Assembly: GCA_027311945.1 (NCBI GenBank)
Contig: DAICXZ010000005.1
Coordinates: 1-64,000, forward strand
DNA from: Erythrobacter sp.
GTDB lineage: Bacteria > Pseudomonadota > Alphaproteobacteria > Sphingomonadales > Sphingomonadaceae
Direction of reading: 5' to 3'
Length of the DNA: 64,000 nt
Shown here: piece after piece, positions 7,114 through 15,564 of the stretch
Numbering within the stretch: the stretch's first letter is position 1
Layout: the number at the start of each line of letters is the position of its first letter
Made by a program: the position numbers and the translations under genes
Notes under the pieces: generated by a model
Told to the model about the DNA's origin: nothing
The model's database searches: none
What the model saw: only the letters and a program-made list of their open reading frames with translations

Positions 7114-9291
7114 TCAAAATTCGAGTGTCGCCGATGCTTTAATGGTGCGCGGCAACCCCAGCTGCAAGTCAGGGCGGAAACTGTCGAACGCCGAAGCCCA
7201 GTAGGATTCGTCGGTCACATTGTCGACGTTGAAGCGCAGCGTAAGCGCGCTTTCACCGACCACTGCAACATAACGCGCCCCGACATCGAGCCGGGCCCAA
7301 TCATCGAGGAACAGTGTGTTGGTGATGTTGGCGGCCTGTTCGCCCGTATAAACCACGCGCCCCGTGAGTGTGAGCGCAGGCACAAAAGGTACGTCCCATT
7401 CGAGATTGGCGTTAAGCATGTATTCGGGCACACCCACCGCTTGATTGCCCTCGTTGACACCATTTTCGGTGTTGCGCAGCTTGGCATCGACCACCGATCC
7501 ACCCGCGATCAAGCGCAGACCTTCGGCCAGCTCCCCAGCAACGGTGAATTCGATCCCGCGATTTCGCTGGATGCCATAGGGTCCGAATTCGAGCATGGCA
7601 GCATCGCTCGGATCAACTCTCAGGATGGCAGTCTCGCGGTCGATCTTAAACAGGGCCAAGGAAAGGTCCACCGAACCAAGTGCGAGCTTTCCGCCCACTT
7701 CGTACTGCTCGGACACGAAAGGTGACAGCACATCACCAGCATTGCTCACCGGAACCGTATTGCCATTTCCGTCGGTGCCGCTCACCGGTGCGGTCGATCC
7801 GGGCACGAGCGCCTCTATCCGGTTGGCGTAAAGCGACAATCCGTCGACAGGCTTTACAACCAGGCCGACGACTGGCGTCCACGCGTCTTCCGAATACTCG
7901 CCAGTCAACTCAGTCGTGAATGCTGAATAGGACTTGGTAGTTATCTCTTGAAGTCGCAAACCAGCAGTCAACAGCACACGGTCATCCCAGAAGCCTAGCG
8001 TGTCGGAGACGAAAGCGCTCATGAGTTCGGTGCGCGAGATTGGGAAAGGATTGTCGAGATCGCCGCCGACAAACGAAACAGTAGTGGAACGCGGCAACTC
8101 TACAGGCTTGTAGAGGTTATTGACGCCCGTGGAGGCAGTGTAGAACTCATAAGCGTTGCGATTCACCTGCCAGTTCATCGATCCGCCGATATTGATTTCG
8201 TTCGAAAAGCCACCCGTTTCGAAGCGTGCACGCAAGCCCGCTGTCGCCGCTTCGTTGTTGTCGGTACGAGGGATGAACGAACTGCTCACCGTCATGTCGC
8301 CAGTCGTGGCATCGGTCAGCGTCGGGGTGCTGTAGACGCCCTCTTCCGATCCGTCGCGTGCGCCGAACGCGGCATAGACCATCACGTCTTCTGCAACATC
8401 GTATTCGGCACGGAACTGGCCGGAGATATCGCGAAGCTTGGTGTATTGCCAGGGCTGGCCGAAATTGGTGTCGGCATCGGGCACAGCGGGAATCGGAAGG
8501 CTGTTAATGCGCAACTTGGGTCGGAAGTGCGAAACCTCCACTTCCTGATAGGCAAGGTCAAGCGCGAGGCGAAGCGGGCCGGCGTTGTAGTCGATAGCGC
8601 CGCCCAGCACATGGGCACTTCGAAATTCGCCGTCGACCGACACGTCGCCACCTCGGACAGCCCCGTTGACGCGTACACCCCATTCGCCGTGGGTGCCGAA
8701 ACGCCGTCCGACATCGAAGCTTGCGCCGATATGCTGCGAAGAGGTGTAGCCTATGGTGGCCCGCGTAATGTCACGGTCAGTAGCACGCTTCGGCTTCAAG
8801 TTAACGCTGCCGCCAATGCCTGTGCCCCCCGGGGCCGCGCCATTGAGGAAGGCGCTCGACCCGTTGAGCACCTCCACGGAATCGTACAGCTCGGGCGCCA
8901 CAAGCTGGCGCGGCATGATGCCGTAAAGTCCATCGTAGCCGATATCGTCTCCAGCCAGCGCAAAACCGCGGATCACGAACAGCTCGCCAGCGATGCCGAA
9001 TCCGGTAGTGGTGCGGATCGTCGGATCGTTCTCCAGCACCTGGCCCAGCGTTTGCGGCTGCTGATTGAGAATGAGCGCCGAATTGTAGCTTCGCAGGTTG
9101 AACGGAAGATCTTCGGCTGGCTTATCGCCTAGCACGCCGGCGCTGCCCGATTGCTCTACCCCTGATTGGTTCTCGCGTTGTGCGATGACGAGGATGGTCT
9201 CATCCTCCTGCGCGACAGCTGGAAAGGCGAGAACCGGGACGGTCGTCGCGCCTGTGATAAGCAGCAAGGGGCGAATGGCAGAAACAGTCAT
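7114..9291 (-). CDS. TonB-dependent siderophore receptor
   Basis: The 725-residue outer-membrane protein starts at ATG 9291 (MTVSAIRPLLLI) with a signal peptide ending near AFPAVAQ. A TonB-box-like ETILVIAQ follows within the first residues of the mature protein. The plug domain carries the typical RTTTGFGIAGELFVIRGF pattern, and the beta-barrel ends ...RTIKASATLEF, with the C-terminal phenylalanine recognised by the BAM complex. The overall pattern fits FhuA/FpvA-type ferric-siderophore receptors driven by TonB-ExbBD; the ligand is unknown. It is the last gene after the PepSY gene and a small membrane-protein gene, 35 bases downstream of the latter. The ORF track start at 9390 adds a spurious leader. 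Confidence 0.88.
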   Translation of the reverse strand: MTVSAIRPLLLITGATTVPVLAFPAVAQEDETILVIAQRENQSGVEQSGSAGVLGDKPAEDLPFNLRSYNSALILNQQPQTLGQVLENDPTIRTTTGFGIAGELFVIRGFALAGDDIGYDGLYGIMPRQLVAPELYDSVEVLNGSSAFLNGAAPGGTGIGGSVNLKPKRATDRDITRATIGYTSSQHIGASFDVGRRFGTHGEWGVRVNGAVRGGDVSVDGEFRSAHVLGGAIDYNAGPLRLALDLAYQEVEVSHFRPKLRINSLPIPAVPDADTNFGQPWQYTKLRDISGQFRAEYDVAEDVMVYAAFGARDGSEEGVYSTPTLTDATTGDMTVSSSFIPRTDNNEAATAGLRARFETGGFSNEINIGGSMNWQVNRNAYEFYTASTGVNNLYKPVELPRSTTVSFVGGDLDNPFPISRTELMSAFVSDTLGFWDDRVLLTAGLRLQEITTKSYSAFTTELTGEYSEDAWTPVVGLVVKPVDGLSLYANRIEALVPGSTAPVSGTDGNGNTVPVSNAGDVLSPFVSEQYEVGGKLALGSVDLSLALFKIDRETAILRVDPSDAAMLEFGPYGIQRNRGIEFTVAGELAEGLRLIAGGSVVDAKLRNTENGVNEGNQAVGVPEYMLNANLEWDVPFVPALTLTGRVVYTGEQAANITNTLFLDDWARLDVGARYVAVVGESALTLRFNVDNVTDESYWASAFDSFRPDLQLGLPRTIKASATLEF

Positions 9292-9326
9292 CTGAATTGG
9301 TCCTCTATGGGGTAGTTTTTGAATTG

Positions 9327-9530
9327 TCAGGATCGACGCGCGTGCATCGCCCAGATCAGCACGACCAAGGGGATGGCGAGCCCAACCCACGAAGCCGCGT
9401 CACGCCAGCCATCGCCAGTCAGCGCGATCACCAGCGCCGCGACCGCGCCGACAAATATTGCCAGCGGCAGCGCGAAGATGGTCATCAGGCTATTCGATCG
9501 GCGCCGCGCGGAGGTACGGGGGCCGGTCAT
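9327..9530 (-). CDS. Small two-helix membrane protein of the iron-uptake operon
   Basis: The start is the ATG at 9530, which overlaps the PepSY stop as ATGA, giving 67 residues (MTGPRTSARRRSNSLMTIF). Two hydrophobic helices (IFALPLAIFVGAVAALVIAL and VGLAIPLVVLIWAM) are joined by a short polar loop, with a basic N-terminus. The length, position and ATGA coupling fit the small DUF-type proteins often found between PepSY membrane proteins and TonB receptors. A helper role in reduction or assembly is inference only. The 109-residue ORF in the track begins inside the PepSY gene. Confidence 0.7.
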   Translation of the reverse strand: MTGPRTSARRRSNSLMTIFALPLAIFVGAVAALVIALTGDGWRDAASWVGLAIPLVVLIWAMHARRS

Positions 9531-10693
9531 TCGGCCGGCTCCGCTATGTGCTCCATCCGATGAAGTCGCACGCTTGGCGAAGAGGCCGAGCGTGCCACCC
9601 AGAGGTAGAGGCCGCTGCCCAACACGACCATCGTGAACACCGTCAAAGCCGCCCACAACAGCTTTAGCGGCAGGCCGCCATAGTCACCGAAATGCAGCGG
9701 CCGCGACATCGACAGTGCCATGTAGTACCAGGGCATGGCCCGGGCGTCGGTGAACTCGCCTGTCTCGGCATCGATCAGGGCCGGAGTCAGCAGTCGTTCT
9801 GTCAGCGGCGTGTCGCCCTGAAAGAATACAGCATAGTGATGCTTGGAACTGAACGTCCCGCTCGGGAAAGCGATGAACTGCGGATTGTTGCCAGGCAACG
9901 CTTCGCGCGCACGGCCCATTGCTACATCGAGCGAGCCATAGCGCGTCGGGTCGAGCGCTTCGCGTCCGTCATATTCGCGCGTCATATCGGCCAGCTCATT
10001 AGCCTGCCACATATCCTCAATCGGCACCGACAGCGCGTTGATCACCCCAGTGAGTCCCACGACCATCATCCACGCCAGCGCCACGATGCCGAGGAGATTG
10101 TGGTAATCGAGCCATTTGAGTCGCCGGCTGCGATTAACGCGCAAGGTGCCGAAATCGAGCTTGCGCATGAACGGAGCGTAGAGGACCACTCCCGACACCA
10201 GAGCGGCTGTGAAAAGCACGCCCATCGCACCCAGAAACAGCATGCCTGGCAGCCCGAGAAACATGTCGGTATGCAGTTGGAGCAGGAAGTGCATCACACC
10301 GCCTTCGCCTTCCGCCTCAATGCCGATCTGCTGACCGGTCGAGCGGTCAAAAGACTGGATAGTCATGTCAGAAGCGGGAGAGTCCGGGCGCGGCGCCGTG
10401 GTAATGGTCATCGAGGGCTGATCGTTGTCGAAGGCCATGTAGACAGGCACTTCGCCGGGCCGGTTGGCGAGCGCGATCCGCATCATTTCATCGAGCGACA
10501 GCAGGCCATCGGCCTCGCCTGACGAACCGACGCCTGGCATGCCGAATTCCGGCGCCTCCTCTGTCAGGTAGTCGATCTCATCGTGGAAAATCAGCGGCAA
10601 ACCTGTGATGCAGAGCATCAACAGGAACGCCGTACAGACGAGGCTGGTCCATTTGTGCACCAGGAACCAGAGGCGAATCCCCTGAGGTGTCAA
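9527..10693 (-). CDS. PepSY-associated TM domain protein, probable ferric-siderophore reductase type
   Basis: This 388-residue inner-membrane protein has four main hydrophobic helices (about residues 15-35, 140-165, 195-220 and 355-375) separated by periplasmic domains. Histidines placed near the helices (LVHKWTS, LQLHTDMF, DYHNLLG, RPLHFGDYGG) match the PepSY_TM family, where they are thought to bind heme for reduction of ferric siderophores. The start appears to be TTG at 10693, with AGGA about 8 bases upstream; no ATG is available until far downstream. It is the first gene of the operon, upstream of the 67-aa protein and the TonB receptor, and is preceded by a Fur-like site. Confidence 0.82.
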   Translation of the reverse strand: MTPQGIRLWFLVHKWTSLVCTAFLLMLCITGLPLIFHDEIDYLTEEAPEFGMPGVGSSGEADGLLSLDEMMRIALANRPGEVPVYMAFDNDQPSMTITTAPRPDSPASDMTIQSFDRSTGQQIGIEAEGEGGVMHFLLQLHTDMFLGLPGMLFLGAMGVLFTAALVSGVVLYAPFMRKLDFGTLRVNRSRRLKWLDYHNLLGIVALAWMMVVGLTGVINALSVPIEDMWQANELADMTREYDGREALDPTRYGSLDVAMGRAREALPGNNPQFIAFPSGTFSSKHHYAVFFQGDTPLTERLLTPALIDAETGEFTDARAMPWYYMALSMSRPLHFGDYGGLPLKLLWAALTVFTMVVLGSGLYLWVARSASSPSVRLHRMEHIAEPAE

Positions 10694-10704
10694 AAAGAAA
10701 ATCC

Positions 10705-10730
10705 TTTATGCAACGCATTATCATTAGCAC
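10705..10730 (-). promoter_or_regulatory. Fur-like operator upstream of the iron-uptake operon
   Basis: On the minus strand the sequence GCTAATGATAATGCGTTGCA lies roughly 15-35 bases before the PepSY start. It contains the ATGATAAT core seen in classical Fur boxes and a TGC...GCA dyad. The position and the iron-related operon support iron-dependent repression. The match to a 19-bp consensus is partial, and an Irr-type or other site cannot be excluded. Confidence 0.4.
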
Positions 10731-10732
10731 CC

Positions 10733-11116
10733 CTAGAAGCGTTGTATTTTGATTTCAAGCCGAGATAGTGATGAATTGACACGCTGGCCGCTGGCTTCGC
10801 GCCATCGCCGAGGCGACGCTAAGCTATCAACAACCCGCGCTTCATTTCGCCCATAAGGTCCACGTCTTTCACAGGGTCGTGAAACTTGCTTGGTCGGAAA
10901 CACGCGATCAGGGTCATGTCGCTCCGAGCGAATCAGCTTCACATTGCGTGCAACGTTATGCGGCAACGGACCGCGTTCCTGCGCTGCGCTGATATTCGAC
11001 CGGGGCGTGGTCAGGCACTTCTTTGCCGTCGCTCGCATGCTGTCACGGAGCAGGCCATCGAGGCAATCTCTGCCGTGAACTGCGCTCAACTCGGTGAGCA
11101 TCAGATCCCCTACCAC
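10733..11116 (-). pseudogene. Relic of a tyrosine-recombinase integrase, N-terminal/core-binding part
   Basis: The 127-codon open frame contains LLRDSMRATAKKCLTTPRSN, AQERGPLPHNVARNVKL and a following RHDPDRVFPTK. This resembles the SAM-like core-binding domain and linker of phage integrases (...RKVLTSLKSILSEAQRRGLVAQNVA... RH...IPTKEEI). It lies next to the 3' end of tRNA-Met, exactly where integrases of tRNA-targeted islands sit. No catalytic R-H-R-Y domain follows, and downstream sequence runs into the PepSY promoter, so it is a decayed remnant. Apart from this and the Fur-like site, 10694-11154 shows no gene. The assignment rests on remembered family pattern. Confidence 0.45.
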
Positions 11117-11154
11117 GCGCTCGTTAGGCAGGTTTCGCCAGCTATCGGAGAAAA

Positions 11155-11231
11155 TGGTAGCGGAGGAGGGACTCGAACCCCCGACACGCGGATTATGATT
11201 CCGCTGCTCTAACCGGCTGAGCTACTCCGCC
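11155..11231 (-). tRNA. tRNA-Met (CAT), elongator type
   Basis: A 77-base cloverleaf including encoded CCA: acceptor GGCGGAG paired with CTCCGCT, anticodon stem GCGGA/TCCGC, and loop ATCATAA with CAT anticodon. The T arm is GGGGGTTCGAGTCCCTC. It has a normal acceptor and D arm rather than initiator features, so it is the elongator, although a lysidine-modified tRNA-Ile2 would share this anticodon. Its 3' 37 bases recur at 6987-7023, marking it as the integration target of the neighbouring island. Confidence 0.93.
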
Positions 11232-11336
11232 ATACCATGCTTGCCGCCCCGGTTCGCTCTGCGAACGCGTTGGCAAGGCGCGCCCTTTAGGTCGCCCTGA
11301 CGCGGCGGTCAACCCTGCCTTTTCGCTCGTTGCAAA

Positions 11337-11894
11337 TCAGTCGTCGACACGTGCCTGGCCGCGGAAGGAAAAGTCACGCAGTAGCTCCCACGGCCCCCCT
11401 CTGTAAGCATACAAACCAAAGCCGCGGAAGGCGAATTCGCGCGGCAGAATACGCGGCGAAAGCTCCGCCTGCAGCGCCTTTGCCTCCTCCAGCGAGACCT
11501 TGTTCTGGATCGTCACATGCAGGCGCGGACGGTGTTCGTCCTGCGGGGTGAGCAGGCCGTGGAAGCGGTCTGCTAGCCGCTCCCACAGTGCCAGCATGTC
11601 CTCGCTCTCGATTCCCAGCGCGGTGCCCCGCCCCAGCTTCATCACGCCGGTCAGATAGGCTGGCACCGGGGCATGTTCGCGCACCAGCTCGGCCAGCAGC
11701 GCGCGCAGTTCGGCCTCACAGCTTGGCGGCAGCGCGTGGAACAGCGTGACGTGTGCCTTGAGGTAATTGCGCTCCGGCGGGAAATGCGCCTGCCGCAGCT
11801 GGTCCGCGCGCGATTGCAGGCCCTCGGGCAGCAGCGCGGTGACGATCAGCGGAGCTGGCCCGCCCTTGTCACCCTCTGCCCGGTCGGCGCTCAC
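11337..11894 (-). CDS. 2'-5' RNA ligase superfamily protein (2H phosphodiesterase)
   Basis: This 185-residue protein has the two histidine motifs of the 2H phosphoesterase fold, HVTLF (about residue 48) and HVTIQ (about residue 125), spaced as in ThpR-like proteins. Members hydrolyse 2',3'-cyclic phosphates or 2'-5' linkages in RNA; the physiological substrate is unknown. Its ATG overlaps the mltG stop codon as ATGA, so it is translationally coupled to mltG on the same transcript. No signal peptide is present, so it should be cytoplasmic. Confidence 0.8.
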   Translation of the reverse strand: MSADRAEGDKGGPAPLIVTALLPEGLQSRADQLRQAHFPPERNYLKAHVTLFHALPPSCEAELRALLAELVREHAPVPAYLTGVMKLGRGTALGIESEDMLALWERLADRFHGLLTPQDEHRPRLHVTIQNKVSLEEAKALQAELSPRILPREFAFRGFGLYAYRGGPWELLRDFSFRGQARVDD

Positions 11895-12859
11895 ATCTCG
11901 CCCCGCTCACGGCGCAGCGCGTACCACTTCTCAACGTTGGCATTGTGCTCGTCCAGCGTGTCGGCAAAGGCATGCCCGCCCTCACCATCAGCCACCATGT
12001 AGAGCGCGCTGGTCTTGGCCGGGTTCAGCACGGCCGCGATGCTGGCGCGGCCCGGATTGGTGATCGGCGCCTTGGGCAATCCAAGCATCGAATAGGTGTT
12101 GTAGTCGTTGATGGCAGCGATCTCAGACTGGCGAATGCGCCGTCCCAGCGGCTTGCCCTTGGTGATCGGATAGATGATCGTGGGATCGGCCTGCAGCATG
12201 ATGCCCTGCCTCAGCCGATTGGAGTAGAGCCCGGCGACCATCTCGCGCTCTTCGGGCAAGGCTGTTTCCTTTTCCACGATTCCGGCGAGAATCAGCGCTT
12301 CGCGCGGCGTGCTCACCGCAATGCTCGGGCCGCGCTTCTCCCACTCCTCGGCCAGCGCACTGGTCATCGCGGCCTGCATCCGGTCAAGCACCGCCTGTCG
12401 GCTCTCGCCGCGCTGGAAATCGTAGCTTTCGGGCAGCAGCGTGCCTTCGGCAGGGACCTCGATCTCGCCAGTCAGCAGCGGTTCGGCCATCAGCATTTCG
12501 TAGACGAGAATAGAAGGCATCCCCTCGGGGATCGTCACATAGCGGCGCAGCACGTCGTTGCTCTGCAGCCTGGAGAGGATCGCCGACCCGCTTGCGCCGG
12601 CCGGAATGAGGAATTCGCCCGCCTTGATCGGATCGCCGCTGCCCAGCAGCTTCGCGCGCAAGGTGAAAGTCTCGGCCGAGGCAATCAGGCCTTCGGTTTC
12701 GAGCTTGTCGGCGACCGATGACAGCGAAGCGCCCGACGGCACGATGAAGGATGTCTCCTTCTCGACCGTCGAGGCGCCATACCAGCCCCAGGCGCCCCAC
12801 CCGACGACAGCCACCGCAACCAGAACAGCAGCGAGGAGCAGACCGCCGAGCAGGCGCAT
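11891..12859 (-). CDS. mltG: Endolytic murein transglycosylase MltG
   Basis: This 322-residue protein has an N-terminal membrane anchor (LLLAAVLVAVAVVGWGAWGW) and the YceG domain with the catalytic segment LAGIVEKETALPEER, then LQADPTIIYP and the conserved C-terminal HAFADTLDEHNANVEKW. MltG cleaves nascent glycan strands in the periplasm and so sets strand length during peptidoglycan synthesis. It lies 1 base downstream of fabF, an order widely seen in alphaproteobacteria (acpP-fabF-mltG). Length is normal for the family. Confidence 0.92.
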   Translation of the reverse strand: MRLLGGLLLAAVLVAVAVVGWGAWGWYGASTVEKETSFIVPSGASLSSVADKLETEGLIASAETFTLRAKLLGSGDPIKAGEFLIPAGASGSAILSRLQSNDVLRRYVTIPEGMPSILVYEMLMAEPLLTGEIEVPAEGTLLPESYDFQRGESRQAVLDRMQAAMTSALAEEWEKRGPSIAVSTPREALILAGIVEKETALPEEREMVAGLYSNRLRQGIMLQADPTIIYPITKGKPLGRRIRQSEIAAINDYNTYSMLGLPKAPITNPGRASIAAVLNPAKTSALYMVADGEGGHAFADTLDEHNANVEKWYALRRERGEM

Positions 12860-12860
12860 G

Positions 12861-14120
12861 TCAGTCTACCTTCTTCATCACCAGCGAGGCGTTGGTGCCG
12901 CCGAAGCCGAACGAATTGTTCAGCACCGCGCGCACTTCACGCTTCTTGGCCACCAGCGGCACCAGATCGACGCCTTCGGTGCCCTCATCCGGGTTGTGCA
13001 GGTTGAGCGTGGGCGGAACCACCCCATCGCGCATGGCGAGTATGCAGAAAATGCTCTCCACCGCGCCCGCGCCGCCCAGCAGGTGGCCGATCGCGCTCTT
13101 GGTGCTGCTCATCGAGGCACCACCAAGGTCGTCGCCCAGCACGCGCTTCACCGCAGCCAGTTCGATGGTGTCGGCCATGGTCGAGGTGCCGTGGGCGTTG
13201 ACGTAGTCGATATCGCCTGAGGCCATTCCGGCCTTGCGCAGCGCCATGCGCATCGAATTCTCCGCGCCCTTGCCCTCCGGGTGCGGCGCAGTGACGTGAT
13301 AGGCATCGCCCGACAGGCCATAGCCAACCACCTCGGCATAGATCTTCGCGCCGCGTGCCTTGGCGTGTTCGTATTCTTCAAGCACCACCACGCCCGCGCC
13401 CTCGCCCATCACGAAGCCGTCGCGGTCCTTGTCATAAGGGCGGCTGGCCTCGGTCGGGCGGTCGTTCATCGAGCAGTTGAGCGCGCGCGCCTGAGCAAAG
13501 CCGGCCACGCCAAGCGGGTTGATCGTGCCTTCCGCGCCGCCCGCCAGCATGATATCGGCATCGTCGTCGCGGATCATGCGGGCAGCATCGCCGATCGAGT
13601 GCGCGCCGGTGGAGCAGGCGGTGACGACCGCATGGTTCGGCCCCATCAGCCCGTATTTGATCGAGACCTGCCCCGAGATCAGGTTGATCAGGCGGCCATG
13701 CACGAAATGCGGGGAAACACGGCCCGGCCCGCGTTCGTGCAGATTGATCGATTCGCTCTCGATGCCCGGCAAGCCGCCGATGCCCGAGCCAATCGAGCAG
13801 CCCGCGCGCAGGCGCATCTCTTCGGACATATCCTCAAGACCAGCATCTTCGATCGCCTGTCCGGCGGCATCGATGCCATAGATGATGAACGGATCGACCT
13901 GACGCTGGACCTTGTGATCGACCCGCTTGTTCGGATCGAACCCATATTCATGGTCTGCCGGCTTGACCTCGCCGGCGATCAGGCACTTCTGACCCTCGGT
14001 ATCGAAGCGGGTGATCGTGCCGATCCCGCTCTTGCCCGCAATCAGGTTTGCCCAAGTTGTTTCGACGTCAGCGCCCAGCGGCGTGACAAGCCCCAATCCG
14101 GTTACGACGACACGCCGCAT
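12861..14120 (-). CDS. fabF: Beta-ketoacyl-ACP synthase II FabF
   Basis: This 419-residue condensing enzyme elongates acyl-ACP with malonyl-ACP in type II fatty acid synthesis. The catalytic triad is visible: cysteine in VTACSTGAHS, histidine in NAHGTSTMADT and histidine in SAIGHLLGGAG, plus the C-terminal NSFGFGGTNAS. The start is ATG 14120 (MRRVVVTGLG), preceded by GGAGAG; the ORF track start adds five extra residues. It follows acpP on the same strand with a hairpin in the gap, and is followed directly by mltG. Confidence 0.95.
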   Translation of the reverse strand: MRRVVVTGLGLVTPLGADVETTWANLIAGKSGIGTITRFDTEGQKCLIAGEVKPADHEYGFDPNKRVDHKVQRQVDPFIIYGIDAAGQAIEDAGLEDMSEEMRLRAGCSIGSGIGGLPGIESESINLHERGPGRVSPHFVHGRLINLISGQVSIKYGLMGPNHAVVTACSTGAHSIGDAARMIRDDDADIMLAGGAEGTINPLGVAGFAQARALNCSMNDRPTEASRPYDKDRDGFVMGEGAGVVVLEEYEHAKARGAKIYAEVVGYGLSGDAYHVTAPHPEGKGAENSMRMALRKAGMASGDIDYVNAHGTSTMADTIELAAVKRVLGDDLGGASMSSTKSAIGHLLGGAGAVESIFCILAMRDGVVPPTLNLHNPDEGTEGVDLVPLVAKKREVRAVLNNSFGFGGTNASLVMKKVD

Positions 14121-14140
14121 AGTAGCTCTCCACAATCACA

Positions 14141-14169
14141 AAAGGCCCAGCCGATTTGGCTGAGCCTTT
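14141..14169 (-). terminator. Hairpin between acpP and fabF
   Basis: On the minus strand AAAGGCTCAGCC, a 5-base loop, then GGCTGGGCCTTTT forms a hairpin with one internal mismatch and a short T run. It sits in the 99-base acpP-fabF gap and probably reduces read-through from the strongly expressed acpP. Confidence 0.65.
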
Positions 14170-14219
14170 GATCCCCGTCCGCGATCGGGCGGACCTTTCG
14201 CGAACGAGGCGGTCCGACC

Positions 14220-14456
14220 TCAGTCGGTATGTTCTTCGATGTACTTGATGGCATCGCCAACAGTGTTGATCTTCTCGGCCGCATCGTCGGGGATTTCGAC
14301 ACCGAATTCCTCTTCGAACGCCATCACCAGCTCGACGATGTCGAGGCTGTCGGCGCCCAGATCATCGATGAAGCTTGCGTCGGGGGTAACTTTCTCTTCC
14401 TCGACGCCGAGGTTCTCGACGACGATCTTCTTAACGCGGTCAGCGATATCGCTCAT
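14220..14456 (-). CDS. acpP: Acyl carrier protein
   Basis: This 78-residue acidic protein ([20 protein letters not shown]) has the phosphopantetheine attachment serine at residue 37 in GADSLDIVE. It carries growing acyl chains for the type II fatty acid synthase in the cytoplasm. The start ATG 14456 is preceded by AAAGG at suitable spacing; the ORF track start at 14528 is too long. It is the first gene of acpP-fabF-mltG. The length and sequence match housekeeping AcpP rather than a specialised carrier. Confidence 0.96.
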   Translation of the reverse strand: MSDIADRVKKIVVENLGVEEEKVTPDASFIDDLGADSLDIVELVMAFEEEFGVEIPDDAAEKINTVGDAIKYIEEHTD

Positions 14457-14573
14457 GAAACTGTGCCTTTCGAAGGGTTCTGAATTCGTTTCCCCCTCGC
14501 CCCTAATGAGTGCTGCGGAGGCTGGCAAGTGCCGTAAAACGGCTTTGCGACCAGCAATATGGGGATTGCGGCG

Positions 14574-15486
14574 CTATTGTCCAAAATGAAAAGCAATTTG
14601 CGCGTTCGCCGCCACCGTATCCTCGATCCGGCGCAGGCCCGCCGAAGCCTCATCGTCCGACCGGTCCGAGGCCAGAGCCATGCGATACGTGTCCTGCGCC
14701 AGCGCATGGTCGCCGCGCCGTTCGGCACAAAGGCCGACATTGAACATCAGCGAGGGCTGGTCGGGGTTCGCGCTCGAAAGATTCGCAAGCGGCAGCCTCG
14801 TCGCCCTTGGTGAGGCGGATGGCATCGCGGAAACTATCGCGGTCATCGCCCGAAAGGCCGTTGCGGCGCTCCATGATGCGGACCGGCAGCATGGTGCCGC
14901 GGGGTGTGAGTTCGCGGCTGATGTCCTGCACCAGATCCGGCAGAACGTCGTCGATCATGGAGCGCACATCGGGATCGCTATCGACATCCGGGCAGAACTC
15001 TTCCTGATCGCCCCGCGCCGAGGTGGATGTCCACAGCAAAGTGCCGTCGCGTGCCACCAATCGCACGTCGGGGCGGACATTGACCATCAAACGTATGCAG
15101 TCGAGTTCGACCTCGCGTTTCTCGGTGCATTCGCCCTGTTCGTTCTCGGTCCAGCAAACCTCGCGCTTGCGGCGGAAGCTGTGTTCGGAAATGTGCGGTG
15201 TCACACCGCCTTCGAGCACCGCGTCGACCTCGGCCCCGGCGTCGACCAGCACGGTGAACCACGGCTGCCCGCGGATGGACGCCTGTTGCAGCGCGTCGGC
15301 CACCATGAACGAAAACCGCGCGCCTTCACGGCCGGCGAACCGGTCCACCGCAATGCTCCGCACGCCAAGCGCGGCTTTGCTGAGCGCGGGGCTGTAAGTC
15401 TCGACCGTCAGCGTTTCAGCCGTAGCCGGGGCTGCCGCAGCCAGTGCAGCAAGCCCCGCGAAAACCGCCTTCCCCACCATGTTCAC
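14574..15486 (-). pseudogene. Secreted TPR-containing protein, frameshifted
   Basis: The first frame begins MNMVGKAVFAGLAALAAAAP with a signal peptide cut near TAETLTV. It continues with a domain containing paired cysteines (REVCWTENEQGECTEKREVE) to about ...KGDEAAACESFER. A TPR-like continuation (NPDQPSLMFNVGLCAERRGD, HALAQDTYRMALASDRSDDE) is present only in a neighbouring frame and ends at 14574. Joining them restores one protein of about 300 residues. The break lies in a CGCG run near 14770, where a 2-base loss or 1-base gain would explain it. This could be real decay or a sequencing error. Family unknown; a CsgG-like or lipoprotein-trafficking envelope role is speculative. Confidence 0.6.
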
Positions 15487-15564
15487 GCCCTTTCGCCTTT
15501 CGACTTTCTGAAAGCTTTAGGCGGAGAAACCTGAACAAGATGCAACGATAGCGATCAGCCCTAA

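Noticed and set aside
13281-14171. 296-aa + strand ORF opposite fabF
   Set aside because: Antisense shadow of a clearly conserved fabF.
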